The position numbers were made by a program, and so were the translations under genes. The notes beneath the pieces were generated by a model. It saw nothing but the letters and a program-made list of their open reading frames with translations, was not told the DNA's origin and did no database searches. From NCBI RefSeq assembly GCF_031877795.1, contig NC_133946.1, positions 11,197,144 through 11,261,143 on the forward strand: a stretch of DNA of 64,000 nt. Direction: 5' to 3'. Each line of letters starts with the position of its first letter. Position 1 is the first letter of the stretch. This stretch comes from Strix aluco (taxonomy: Eukaryota > Chordata > Aves > Strigiformes > Strigidae). This document shows, piece by piece, positions 9,801 through 20,323 of this stretch.

Positions 9801-11346
9801 GTGCTCAGGGCCTGTGGCCAGATCCCACTCGAACGCCTGTGGGAGCAGCCAGTCCCTCGCTGGGGGTCTCGGCAGCCACTGGAGTCACTGGTTTTGAGGG
9901 GTGCTATTTATTTATTGAGAGTTTCTGCCGCAGGAACTTACTGCGAGGCGTGATGGTTTGTCTTGCAGGCGTCAAAGACCTCCTGCACAATTTCTTCCAC
10001 CTTGGTCTGCCGCCGGCCGCAGCGTGGAGGAGAGCAGGGCGAGGGCAGGGGAGAAATAAAGAAATAAAGACCACGGTGAGCTCTGGAAAGTGGCTCTGTC
10101 CTTCGCAAAACATGGGCCCGGTCTGGGGAGGCTCCTGCCCCATCCCAGGGGTTCATCCAGCTCACGGCCGCTCCCTGTTACCGGCAGCACCATCTCATCA
10201 CCTTCTCTGGGAAAACCAAAGCAACCAAAAGCCGCTCGGTCCTGCCTGCCCATGGAGCAGCTTAGTGGGAGCTGCCGAGGAGCTTTGCACCCAGGATTAG
10301 ACTTAAGCACCGTCCGCTGTTACTTTTCAAATGCAGCAGTTTTAAAAACAGAGTTCGGTTTGTCCCAGGAGCCTCACGTCAAACACCCCGGCCACCCTCC
10401 TCCTGCTAACACTGGGGACTTGTGACAACGTCCCCTCACTTTAGACTTGAGCTTAACACGCAGCACCCCAGCCGGTGCGTCCCAAGGCAGGGTAATCCCC
10501 GCAGCCCTCCAGAAAATACCCCAGGCTTTAGGGGGGGTGAGGAGATGGGGCACATGGGCAGCCCCCCTCCACCGTGTCCTGCCAGGCTGGAGGCGAGCGG
10601 GAACCCCATGGATTGAGAAACACCAGCGTCACCTTTCACCCCACCAGGCCAGGGCTGGATCAGGCTCAGGCGGAGCAGGGAAGGGGGGGGTCTGGCTGTA
10701 CCCCAGGACCCCCTCACCCTCCACCAAGCTGGTTTTGGGGTACACGTGTCACAGCCCCCGGTGGGTGACCCCCTGGGGCTGGGAGGTAGCAGTCCCCCAA
10801 GCCCCTCAAAACCCCAGGGTGCCCGGGCTGCTTTGACAGGCGGGTGTGGGGAGGAACTGGGGTAGGGATCACCCAGCCCCACGGCACCCCACAGCCCAGC
10901 CCCACAGCACCCCACAGAGCCAGCCCCATGACAGCCTGGCACCCCACAGCCACCTGGCCCCCTCAGAGCCAGCTCCACGGCACCCCAAATCCCAGTCCCA
11001 CGGCAACCTGGCACCCCAGAGCCTGGCCCACTCACAGCCAGCCCCATGGCACCCTGACCTCCTCAGAGCCAGCCCCACAGCACCCCACAGAGCCAGTCCC
11101 AGGGCAGCCTGGCACCCCACAGCCTGGCCCCCTCACAGCCACCCCCAGGGCACCCCACAGCCCAGCCCTCCGAGCCCGGCCCCCTCCCGCCGCAGACCCC
11201 CGGCACCCCCCGGCCCGGCGGACTCCCCGCATCCCCCCCCGCGCCCCCCGCACCTGCTCGGCGGAGGTGGCGGTCTGCAGCCCGTCGTCCCGCAGCCGCC
11301 GCCGCCCGCCGGGAGGAGGTGGGAGGAGGGGGGAGGCTCCCGCCAT
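6870..11346 (-). CDS. FNTB: FNTB, protein farnesyltransferase beta subunit
   Basis: Catalytic zinc subunit that, with FNTA, attaches farnesyl to CaaX cysteines (RAS, lamins). Twelve exons in transcript order: 11254-11346, 9942-10006, 9644-9716, 9223-9314, 8637-8783, 8436-8519, 8236-8322, 8014-8143, 7747-7879, 7299-7410, 7097-7211, 6870-6980. All phases agree, giving 413 residues (mammalian form about 437). The N-terminus is shorter and unlike mammals, and is the least certain part. Family stretches are QREKHFHYLKRGLRQL, SPQGGFGGGPGQ, HVGGEVDVRSAYCAAS, NWEGGIGGVPGMEAHGGYTF and RQMRFEGGFQGRCNK. The zinc ligands are the Asp and Cys of VDGCYSFWQ and the His of FYHTCYC. It is transcribed toward MAX from a CpG-rich promoter near 11350-11530. 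Intron 1 contains a CAGCCCCA/GGCACCCCA minisatellite. Confidence 0.97.
10860..11170. repeat. Minisatellite in FNTB intron 1
   Basis: Degenerate tandem units built from CAGCCCCACGGCACCCCACAG and CAGCCTGGCACCCCACAGC, running nearly to exon 1. Confidence 0.75.
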
Positions 11347-11524
11347 GCTGCGGGCGGCTCGCGCCGGCGGGGGCAGCGGGACGACGGCGGCCGGGCGGGG
11401 ACACTTAACCACGCCCCCAAGTCGGCCACGCCCCGCCCCGCTCCGCCCCGCCCCCGCCCCGCCCTGGGCGCGCATGCGCAGAGGAGGAGCCGGCCAGAAG
11501 GGCGGGCGCTGCGTCACGGCGCTG

Positions 11525-11668
11525 TGACGTCACACCCCAGCTACCTGACTCCGGCAAGGCGCCGTGCTGCCGTTATTGCGTCATCGCGCCGCGTTGCTGC
11601 GTCATCGCACCGCATCACAACGCTCCGGCGCTGCGTTGCGTCATCACATCACCACGGCATTGCGTCAT
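11525..11668. promoter_or_regulatory. CRE plus cluster of ATF/C-EBP-type motifs upstream of FNTB
   Basis: A perfect CRE palindrome TGACGTCA sits at 11525-11532. Further out come ATTGCGTCAT (11575-11584), GCTGCGTCAT (11596-11605), GTTGCGTCAT (11635-11644) and ATTGCGTCAT (11659-11668). TTGCGTCAT matches the C/EBP-ATF composite type (established motif class). The cluster lies about 180-320 bp upstream of the FNTB start codon and is partly a local tandem repeat. Binding is inferred. Confidence 0.5.
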
Positions 11669-11839
11669 CGTGGTCCCGCCGCTGCGCCTCGTGCCGGGCC
11701 CTCATGCCGTGGCGCTGCCTCGCGGCGGGCGGGTGCTGCGGTGTCACGGCACCCTGTGGCGGGGTGGCGTGGCGGGGTCACCACTACGCGGGCCCGTGCT
11801 GTGCCGCCACGGCCTGTGCTGCCCTGCGCTGCACCCAGC

Positions 11840-12660
11840 GCCCGCCAGTGCACCCAGTGCTGCACCCAGTACCCACCAGTGCACCCCAGCACCCACCAGT
11901 GCACCCAGTGCTGCACCCAGTACCCACCAGTGCACCCCAGCACCCACCAGTGCACCCAGTGCCCACCACTGCACCCACCCCAGCACCCACCACTGCACCC
12001 AGCGCTGCACCCAGCGCCCAGCACAGCACCCAGCACCCCCTGCAGCCCCCCTCCCGCCGGGGACCCCCCAGCCCCCTGCGCTGCTCCGGGTCCCTCAGCC
12101 CCAGGGACACCCCGGTGTCCCCTGATGCGGCCCTGGGTGCCCCCCCAGTCCCTCGGTGGGGGTCCCCTGGGGCTCCCCTAGTCCGTGTGTCAGCCCAGTG
12201 TCCTCTGCTGCACCCCCGGCCGTCCTCACCCCCCCGCTCTCTTCTTGGGGGGGGGTCCCTGGTGCGTCCCCGGATGTCCCCACCCCATATTCCCCAGTGC
12301 ATCCCCCGTGTCCTCCCCACGGTGTCCCAGAGCATCCCCCGGCGTCCCCCCCGGTGCATCCCCCGTGTCCCCCCCCCCCATTCCCCAAAGCATCCCCCGG
12401 TACACCCCTGATGCTCCCCCCCGTGTCCCCCCCGTCCCGGTTCCCCAAACCATCCGCCGGTGTGTGTGTCCCCGCCCCGTTCCCTACATCATCCCCCGGT
12501 GCATCCCCGGTGTTCCCCCCGTTCCCCAGAGCATCTCCCGGTGCCCCCCGCATCCCCTTCCCGGTACCCCAGACCGTCCCCGGTGCCCCCCACTCCCCCG
12601 CCGGTGCATCCATGTCCCCCTCCTTCCCCCCCTCCCACCTCATTCCCCGGTGCATCCCCC
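11840..12660. repeat. C-rich minisatellites between FNTB and RAB15
   Basis: From about 11840 to 12030 there is a CAGTGCACCCAGTGCTGCACC-type array with an identical 51-bp unit in tandem. From about 12240 to 12660 there is a degenerate CATCCCCCGGTGTCCCC-type array. No gene is seen between 11347 and 12792. The last about 130 bp (12665-12792) are GC-rich RAB15 promoter/5' UTR. Confidence 0.75.
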
Positions 12661-12792
12661 CCCCCCCCCCCTCCTCCTCCGCCCCGCGCTCCGCCCCGGT
12701 GCCAGCCCGGCGCGGCGGTGGCGGCGGCGCAGCTCTCCCGCCCCCGGTAACGGCGGCAGCGGCGGCCCCGGCGCGGCCCCCCCCGGCCCGCC

Positions 12793-15700
12793 ATGGCCAA
12801 GCAGTACGACGTGCTCTTCCGGCTGCTGCTGCTGGGGGACTCGGGCGTGGGCAAGACCTGCCTGCTCTGCCGCTTCACCGACAACCAGTTCCACCCCGCC
12901 CACATCTCCACCATCGGTACCACCGGCACCGGCAACCGGCAACCGGGGGAGGGGGAGCGGGGAGCACCCGGCAGCAGCGGGGAGCTGGGGGGCGGCGGCA
13001 CCGGGGGAAAACGGGCAGGTGTGGGCAGCGGGGAACGGGAAATGGTGGGTACCGGGAGCATCGGGGGGTCGTAGCACCGGGGAAGTGGGGAACCGGGGAG
13101 CAGGGGGCACCGGGAAACCGGGAGCAGTGGGAGCATCGGGGAGCCGTAGCACCGGGGAAATGGGGAACCGAGGGGCCGTGGGCACCAGGGAATGGGGATA
13201 CCGTGGGCACCGGGGAACGGGAAGACTGTGGGCACCGAGGAACCGGGAGTACTGGGGAGCCGTAGCACCGGGAAACCGTGGGAACCGGGCAGCCGTGGGC
13301 ACCCGAAAACGGGAAGACCGTGGGCACCGGGAGCACTGGAGAGCCGCAGCACCGGGAAAACAGGAGAACCGGGAAGCTGCAGCACCGGGGAACAGGGGAA
13401 CCGGGCAGCCGTGGGCATGGGGAAACGGGAAGACCGTGAGCACAGGGGAGCGGTAGCACCGGGGAAACAGGGAACCGGGCAGCCGTGGGCACCGGGAGCA
13501 CCGGGCAGCCACACACCAGGGAAACGGGAAACCGTGAGCACCGGGAGAAATTTGGGAGCCGCAGGAGCAGGGAAATGGGAAACTATGGGGACCGGGCAGC
13601 CGTGAGCACCGGGGAACCGGGAGCGCTGGGGAGCCGTAGCACCGGGAAAACAGGAACACTGGGCAGCCGCAGCACCGGGGAAATGGGAAACCGTGGGAAA
13701 TGCGCAGCCATGGGCACCTGGGAATGGGAAAATCGTGGGAACCAGGAGCACCAGGGAACTGGGGAGTGGTGGCACCGGAGAACTGGGAGCACTGGGCAGA
13801 CACAGCACTCGGGAAATGGGAAACTCTGGGAACTGGGAAGCTGTGGGCACCGGGAAAACTGCGGCACCGGGAGCACCGGGCAGCCACAGCACCGGGAAAC
13901 GGGAAACCGGGAACACCGGAGAGTCACGGTACCGGGAAACTGGGGGCACCAGGGAGCTGTGGAACCAGGAAACCGAGGGCACTGGGCAGCCACAGCACCG
14001 GGGAACTGAGAGCACTGGGAAGCCCGAGCACAGTGAAACTGGGGGTATGGGGAGCACTGGGAGCACCCGCCGGCAGCAGGGCTAGAGCCAGCGCCCGCGC
14101 AGTGACCCAGCACCGGGGCCACTTGCCAGGCCTGGGACCAGGTGTGGGCACTGGCACCGGGCTGCTACTGGGGCACTGGGCCACGGCGGAGCGTGGGGTG
14201 GGCCAGGAGAGGGTGAGGGGACTGGAGGGACCCTGGTGACAGTGATGGGGGGACACCGGGGCACCCCGTAACCGCTCCCCTCCCCATCCCAGGCGTCGAC
14301 TTCAAGATGAAGACCATCGAAGTGGACGGCATTAAAGTGCGGATACAGATCTGGTGAGTGCTGGCGCCGAGCCCTGGAGGGGGGGAGGATTTGAGGGGGC
14401 AGGTTCCCCAAATCCCGTGGCCCCCCCCACCCCCTTACCAGAGTGGAGGCTGAGCCCTGAGTAACTCATGCCGTGAGTGGTGGCACTGACCCCGCTCTCC
14501 CCGGCTGCAGGGACACGGCAGGCCAGGAGCGGTACCAGACCATCACCAAGCAGTACTACCGGCGGGCACAGGTACGGGGCAGGGGGGGGTGTCCCCCCAT
14601 CCTGGTGCATAGGAGAGGGGAAACTGAGGCACGGGGGGGGCTTGGGGGGGGTGTAAATTCTGGCCCCCCCCCCCCGCCCCCCACAGGGCATCTTCCTGGT
14701 GTACGACATCAGCAGCGAGCGTTCCTACCAGCACATCGTGAAGTGGGCCAGCGACGTGGATGAGGTGGGGGTTCTGGGGGGTCTGAGGGGGTCTAGGGCG
14801 CCCCCCCCCCACCATGGCGGGGTGGGGGGTGTCCCCTCACCCTGCCTCCTCCTCCCCAGTACGCGCCCGATGGCGTCCAGAAAATCCTCATCGGGAACAA
14901 GGCGGACGAGGAGCACAAGAGGCAAGTGGCCAAAGAGCAAGGGCTGCAGGTGAGCGGGGGCTGGCGTGTGCCCCCGGGGGGGGCAGGCCCCCCCCTGCGC
15001 CCCCAGGGTGGCCAGGCCCCCCCAGCATGGCCAGGACCCCCCCTATGAGCCCCCCTTGCTCTTTCCAGGGACCCCAACAACCTTCCTGCAGCCCTGCCTG
15101 TATCCAGGGATCCCCCCGGCACCCCAAGCATCCCCAGGACACCCCCCCCCAAGAATGGCCAGGCCCCCCCCATCCTCCTGCAGTCTCCTTTGAAGCCAGG
15201 GACCCCTAAACCCACGCCCCCCACCCCTCAGCCCCCAGTGTGTCCAGTGACAACCCCCCCATGGGCTCCTGCACCCCGCAGTGAGTCCAGGGAACCCTCC
15301 ACAGTGCCCGGGGCTGGTCTTAAGCCTCTCAATAGTCCCCCCCCGGGGACCCCCAGACCTCCCCCCGCACCTCCAGCATGGCCAGTGCCCCCCAAAAACA
15401 TCCAGTAACCACCCCCTGCAACCCCTGCACCCAGTGCCCAGCCCCAGGGGACGCCCCTACGCCAGCCCCCCCCAGTGCCAGCATGGGCAGCACAGCTCGT
15501 CCGTCTGTCCATGCCCAGCTGTGTACAAGCTGGGGGGGGGGGGTGCTGGGGGGGTGCTGACACACCACCCCCCCCAAAAATCATGGTGCTGCCGCCGGCC
15601 CCTCGCCCTGCAGCTGGCCAGGGAGTACGGGATGGATTTCTACGAGACCAGCGCCTGCAGCAACCTCAACATAAAGGAGGTGACGGGGGACTGGAGGGGT

Positions 15701-15918
15701 GGGGAGAGGGTATTTGGGGGGAGTCCCCCAGCTCACACACCGCTCCCCCTCCTCTCCCACAGTCCTTCACACGGCTGACGGAGCTGGTGCTGCAGGCGCA
15801 CCGCAAGGAGCTGGAGGGGCTGCGGGCCCCCCCCCGCACCCCCACCCTGGCCCGCCTGGATGAGGACGAGCAGCAGCCCGTGGGGAGCGAGGACAGCCCC
15901 AAAACCTGCTGGTGTTGA
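12793..15918 (+). CDS. RAB15: RAB15, Rab-family GTPase
   Basis: Small GTPase acting at early and recycling endosomes. Exons: 12793-12916, 14293-14353, 14511-14571, 14687-14764, 14860-14949, 15614-15679, 15763-15918; phases agree; 211 residues (mammalian about 212). The start [19 protein letters not shown] is family-typical. Nucleotide-binding motifs are all intact: P-loop GDSGVGKT, switch [15 protein letters not shown] and SAC. The effector loop region is [16 protein letters not shown]. The C-terminus ends CWC, the double-geranylgeranylation type. The variable tail ([19 protein letters not shown]) differs from mammals, as expected for Rab tails. Intron 1 (1.4 kb) is almost entirely minisatellite. 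GPX2 follows on the same strand. Confidence 0.97.
12935..14080. repeat. RAB15 intron 1 minisatellite (ACCGGGGA-type)
   Basis: About 1.1 kb of degenerate units such as GGGGAGCCGTAGCACCGGG and AAACGGGAACCGTGGGCACC, compound unit about 45-60 bp. It is open in several frames on both strands, including a 525-codon minus-strand frame, which is a by-product of the repeat. Confidence 0.85.
14980..15590. repeat. C-rich low-complexity sequence in RAB15 intron 5
   Basis: Degenerate CCAGGCCCCCCC and CCCAGTGCCCAGC motifs fill the intron between 14949 and 15614. No coding signal is seen. Confidence 0.65.
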
Positions 15919-16204
15919 AGCCTGGATCCCCCCTGACCCCCCTCCCCCGTCCCTGCCGGGCTGTGTTGGGTGGGGGGGGCACAGAGGGTGCGGGATTGGG
16001 GCAGCCCTGATGGAGGGGCGGGAAAGGCGGGGGGGTGCCTGGTGGCAACCCAGGACCCGCCCCCCCCCCCAGAGATGGTGGGGGCCGGGCAGGCGTGGCG
16101 GGGGTCCCCCCCCATCCCGGCGCTCATGTGGGGATGGGGTGGGGGGTGTCGCGGGCGCTGTGTGCCCACCCTGTACCCGTGGCCCCCCTCCCCCCTCGAT
16201 TTTA

Positions 16205-16232
16205 CACACATACACACACACACACACACACA
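16205..16232. repeat. (CA)n microsatellite in RAB15 3' UTR
   Basis: Near-perfect CA dinucleotide run about ten bases before the RAB15 poly(A) signal. Confidence 0.9.
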
Positions 16233-16242
16233 GAGTTTGCAG

Positions 16243-16248
16243 AATAAA
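16243..16248 (+). terminator. RAB15: RAB15 poly(A) signal
   Basis: AATAAA about 325 bp after the stop. From here to GPX2 (16250-17116) no gene is seen. Confidence 0.75.
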
Positions 16249-16999
16249 GGTGATGCTGGAGGTGGCCAGTGGCTCGTCTGCTGCTGGGGGGAGGCTGCGG
16301 GCACGGTGCCATGACACTGTGGAGCCCCCAGCACTACGGGGCAGCCACTGGCCACCGGGCAAGTGGGGCAGCGTGCCACGGGCCGAGCCAGGCCCCAGCA
16401 ACCTGAGCGGTTATCAATAATTGAGGCTGCTCCGGGGCTGCCGGGACGGTGTCCCCTTTCCGGGTGGGGGGACAGGTCCGTGGGACACCATGATGGCAGG
16501 GCACCATGCCCCCACCACTGGCCTGGGGGGGCTTTTCCCACAAGACAGCCCCGGTGGGGACAGGGACATCGCCGGTGGTGGCCACCAGGATGGCGGCGGC
16601 CACCAGGAGGGTGGCTCTGGGACCACTGGGTGCTGGAACTGGTGGGCACTGGGGGGGATGGCAAGCACAGGAGGCCGCGCAGGTGATGCCAAGGGGATGC
16701 GCTGGGGCTGCCTTGTCCCCCCCCCCACCTGGGTCCAAGTCACCCCATCCTCCACCCTGCACAGCGCCAGCTCCCGGAGTCCTGTTATTTCCCGACTCCC
16801 CCGAGCATCCCCAGCCAGAGGTGCCGAGCCCCACAGCATCCCCCACCTCGCAGGCGCGGGTAAGAGCAGCCACGTTGTACCAGACCATGCCATGAATTAT
16901 TGAGGCAGGTAGAAGCATCTCCTTGGCCCCACGCCACCCCTGGCCTCTTCCTTTCCCCGCCCTGGGTGGGTGCCAGCGGGTGGGACAGCTCCGGTTTCT

Positions 17000-17009
17000 G
17001 CCAAGTCAC
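17000..17009 (-). promoter_or_regulatory. GPX2: Antioxidant response element upstream of GPX2
   Basis: On the minus strand the sequence reads GTGACTTGGC, a perfect RTGACNNNGC match (NRF2/small-MAF core), about 110 bp before the GPX2 ATG. Mammalian GPX2 is a known NRF2 target, so an element here is expected. Occupancy is inferred. Confidence 0.55.
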
Positions 17010-17116
17010 GGCGAGGCGAGGAGACCTTTGGAACTGGTGCATCACGTGGGCACCAGGCAGCCCTTAAGACGCCCCGACGGACGCGCGGGGAAAGGCAGAA
17101 GCGTGCGTCCGCAGCC

Positions 17117-17771
17117 ATGACCGTCCCCATCGCCAAGTCCTTCTACGACCTGAGTGCCACCTCCTTGCACGGGGAGAAGGTGGATTTTAACGTCTTCCGG
17201 GGCCGTGTGGTCCTCATCGAGAACGTGGCATCCCTCTGAGGCACCACGGTGCGGGACTACACCCAGCTCAACATGCTGCAAACCCGCTATCCCCGCCGCT
17301 TGGTCGTGCTGGGCTTCCCCTGTAATCAATTTGGCTACCAGGTAAGTTCTTGGGGGCCACCGTGGCGCCTGGCGCGAGGAGGGGGGCACGGCGCTGGCTT
17401 TTTTCCCTTCCCCACCACAGGAGAATGGCACCAACGAGGAGATTCTCAACAGCCTGAAGCACGTCCGGCCGGGAGGCGGCTTCGAGCCCAACTTCACCCT
17501 CTTCCAGAAGTGCCAGGTGAACGGGCAAGACACCCACCCCGTCTTTGCCTACCTGAAGGCTCACTTGCCCACGCCGGCCGACGAGGTGGCCCATCTGATG
17601 GCCGAGCCCCGTTTCTTCACCTGGAGCCCCGTACGACGCTCCGATATCTCCTGGAACTTCGAGAAGTTTTTAGTGGGGCCCGAAGGGGAACCTTTCCGGC
17701 GCTACAGCCCCCGCACGCCCACCGCCCAGTTGGAGCCTGATATCCAGCGTCTCCTCAAACTGGCCAAGTAG
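17117..17771 (+). CDS. GPX2: GPX2, gastrointestinal-type glutathione peroxidase (selenoprotein)
   Basis: Cytosolic selenoenzyme reducing hydroperoxides with glutathione, mainly epithelial. Exons 17117-17341 and 17421-17771; 191 residues counting selenocysteine. The in-frame TGA at 17237-17239 (codon 41) sits in ENVASL-U-GTT, exactly where the family has selenocysteine, so it is not a defect. Further family marks are [13 protein letters not shown] just before the single intron, [32 protein letters not shown] and [11 protein letters not shown]. The catalytic Gln (in FPCNQFG), Trp and Asn (in WNF) are present. The two-exon structure is typical. Supporting evidence for selenocysteine is the SECIS in the 3' UTR. 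ORF-calling that treats TGA as a stop splits this gene. Confidence 0.97.
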
Positions 17772-17829
17772 GGCCAGTTCCAGCATCCCCCCCCACCCTC
17801 CACCGGTTGCCACCCCCTCCCCGGGACAG

Positions 17830-17905
17830 CCCCAGCTCTCCGCCGGGTGACAGCCCCCTCCGAAACTGCCGCGGGGAGGGGGCTCGATGGGGGCAGAGGG
17901 CCGGG
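17830..17905 (+). ncRNA. GPX2: SECIS element of GPX2
   Basis: Stem-loop in the 3' UTR. The quartet is GTGA (17847-17850) opposite CGAT (17885-17888). Above it AGCCCCCTCC (17852-17861) pairs perfectly with GGAGGGGGCT (17875-17884). The apical loop begins GAAA and so supplies the conserved unpaired adenines. The layout fits a SECIS with an open apical loop (type I). It directs selenocysteine insertion at codon 41. Confidence 0.8.
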
Positions 17906-17932
17906 GCAACCGGGGCGGCGCGGGCTGGTGGC

Positions 17933-17938
17933 AATAAA
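17933..17938 (+). terminator. GPX2: GPX2 poly(A) signal
   Basis: AATAAA about 45 bp after the SECIS. A second AATAAA at 18248-18253 could serve as a later site. 17940-18480 holds no gene that I can see. Confidence 0.7.
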
Positions 17939-18485
17939 TGAGCCGGAGGGAGCGTGGCCGTGGCCGTGTGGTTTTTGAGGGGAGGGGGCTGCCGTGGGGA
18001 AGGAGGAAGCAGCCCCGTGGTGCCAGATCCAGGAAATGGTGGTGCCGGGAGCTCCCCGCCGGTGCTGCCAGGGCTGGGTGCCAACAGCAGCACCTCACCG
18101 CAGGGGAGTGATTTCAGCACCCAGCTCCTTCCTGCCCCCGGCGGGGCAGGGATGGGTTACACTCCCCAGGGAAATGGGCCCCGCGGGGTGGGTGGGGTGT
18201 GCAGGGACCCCACACGAGCTCCACGAAGCCCCTGGAGGAGCGAAAATAATAAAGTCACTTCTCAGCAGGGTTTGGGAGAGCGCCGGGGAGCAGAGTGGGC
18301 TCTGGGATGCGGAGAAGGGCCAGATCTGCTACAGGGGGAGGGATTCCACAGGTTTGCAGGAAGGGAAAAGCCCCCCCCAACCCCTGCATTGGGCCCCAAC
18401 ACCCTTCACTGACTATGGGGTGTCCAGAGGAGTGAAGCCCACTTCCAAAGCGCTCCTGCCTGCACCACCGAGCTGTAACGTCACA

Positions 18486-18491
18486 TTTATT
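18486..18491 (-). terminator. CHURC1: CHURC1 poly(A) signal
   Basis: TTTATT on the plus strand (AATAAA on minus), about 340 bp beyond the CHURC1 stop. Confidence 0.7.
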
Positions 18492-18832
18492 GCCCACACA
18501 CACATGGGCTCCTGAGGCAGGATGGGGCGGACATCCTTTAGGACCCCTTTTTGGGGTGACAAAGGACCCCCCTCATGTCTTCAGCACAAGGGGGACTCAG
18601 GCCACAGTGCTTCACCCCATCCCTGCAGCTGGGGCCGCGTGGGAGCATCCGGCATCGGCAATCGGCCACATCCAGGCTGGAGGTTTGGAGAAAAGACTCA
18701 TGTAAGGGATGATGCTGCAGCCAGGGCTCGCCCAGGGATCCAGGGAGCTCCCAGTGCCGCGGTTCTGCGCAGTGGAGAGCAGGGAGGGAGGTCAGGGGCA
18801 CCCAGGGGCTCATACCAGGATACAAAGCGGGT

Positions 18833-20323
18833 TTAGAAGAGCGGGGTCATCTGGCGAGGGTCGTCAGGAAGGATGCTGATGGAGTCCTCGGCCCGGCCGC
18901 AGAGCAGGCACAGCATGGTGTATTCCTGCGGTGGGACAGGAGAGAGGGGGGGGCTGCCGTAACCATGCTCTGCCACAGCCCCGTTCCAGGCACAGCCAGG
19001 GAAACCCGAGCTGGAGCCGGCACCCGATCCTCGATTGCAATCAGACCTGGGGGGATCTCGTTTCATCCCCCAGGATGAGCCCCACCAGCTTCCCTGAGCC
19101 CATTTTCCAGCGTTTAGCTGCTGAATAAGAAATGTGCCAGGGAGGAGGGTTGGGAGAGCTGCAGGCCCCCCCGCCCCACCATGCAGCCACATTTTGCTGT
19201 TCTGGGCCACGCACATCACCGACATCCCCACGCAGGGACTGCGCAGGAGGCGAGAGGTGAGATGGGCAGCCCCCCACAAAGCAGGGACTAGTGCCAGGAG
19301 GCTCTAGGTAGCCCCGAACACAGGGACGTGGCTCTGAAATCTTCAAAGCCAGCACTGTGGCTTCTGTCTGAAGCTGCGTGGCTCCTTCCTGCGGCTGCCG
19401 GGGTGGGCGGGAATCAGCTGGGCTGGCCACAGCAGGGTGGGTTTGGAAATCCAGAGACAGAGGAACAGCCCAGGGCTCAGTTTAGGATGTTCTTGGAGCA
19501 GAAGAGGGGCTGTGGGGGGAGAAGGTGGCTCCCCCGAGGGTACCTGGTAGTCATCCACCACACTGAAGGTGTACTCGTGGCGCGCGATGAGGTGGTGGCA
19601 GTTCTTGCAGAGGTCTGTGGAGGAGGGAGGGCGGCAGGGTCAGGAGCTGAGGGGATGCGGCTGCTCCCAGCCCTGGTGCTGCTGTCCTGGGGGTATCCCT
19701 TCCCTCCTCCCCAAATCCCCTCAGTCCCCTGGGGACAAGCCCCCACCCTCTGTGCCTGCCCTCACCCCCTGGGGCACTGACCTCCCCCCAGTCCCCAGGG
19801 GGGTCCCAGAACATCAAACCCCCCAACTTCCCCTCTCACACTTAACCGCCCTTCAACTGCCATCAGCTCCTTGACACCCCACTCCTCTCCCCAAGCCTTC
19901 AGATCCCCCCAGGCATCACCTCCCCAGCCCCTGCGGCCCCCCAAAACCATCAATCATCCCCCCACGAGTATTGGGCCCCCAAATTAACCCTCCCTCAGCA
20001 ACCCCCACCCCCCCCCCAAGCCCCACACCCCAAGGCCCCAAGGGTCGTCCCCCCTCAGCCCCCATCCCGGCGCACGGTCGTAGGTGACGATCTCCTCCCC
20101 GCCGTGCAGGCCGGCAGCCCGGTTGCCGAGCAGCACGAAGTCCCGGCGGCCGCACTGCGCGCACCCCACGAAGTTAAGGAGGAAGGAGCCGCCCTCCAGG
20201 CAGGTGGTGCCCTAGGACGACAGCACACGGCTGGCACCGGGGACAGGCCAGCTACCGGCACCGGGCCCAACCCCCGCGGCCTACCCGCTCCGGGTACTCG
20301 GTGCCCACGCAACCCCCGCACAT
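18833..20323 (-). CDS. CHURC1: CHURC1 (Churchill), small zinc-binding regulator
   Basis: A 112-residue zinc-binding protein, first described in chick as an FGF-induced regulator of mesoderm/neural fate. Exons in transcript order: 20285-20323, 20076-20211, 19544-19614, 18833-18925; phases agree and length equals the mammalian protein. It begins [14 protein letters not shown] and continues [57 protein letters not shown] and ends [10 protein letters not shown]. The CxxC pairs and the His/Cys cluster that bind zinc are intact. The donor of exon 2 is GTGCGC, a weaker match to consensus; the join restores the family sequence YDHLCKN. It is convergent with GPX2 and divergent from SPTB. Confidence 0.96.

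Noticed and set aside
10846-12411. Open frame of 521 codons on the plus strand from FNTB intron 1 into the intergenic array
   Set aside because: Crosses FNTB exon 1 antisense and two different minisatellites; no splice or family support.
12489-14066. Open frame of 525 codons on the minus strand across RAB15 intron 1
   Set aside because: It consists of the intron minisatellite; repetitive Pro/Arg/Ser/Phe composition, no family, no start context, antisense to a clear gene.
17237-17239. Premature stop in GPX2, suggesting a pseudogene
   Set aside because: The TGA is at the selenocysteine position and a SECIS is present downstream; all other motifs are intact.
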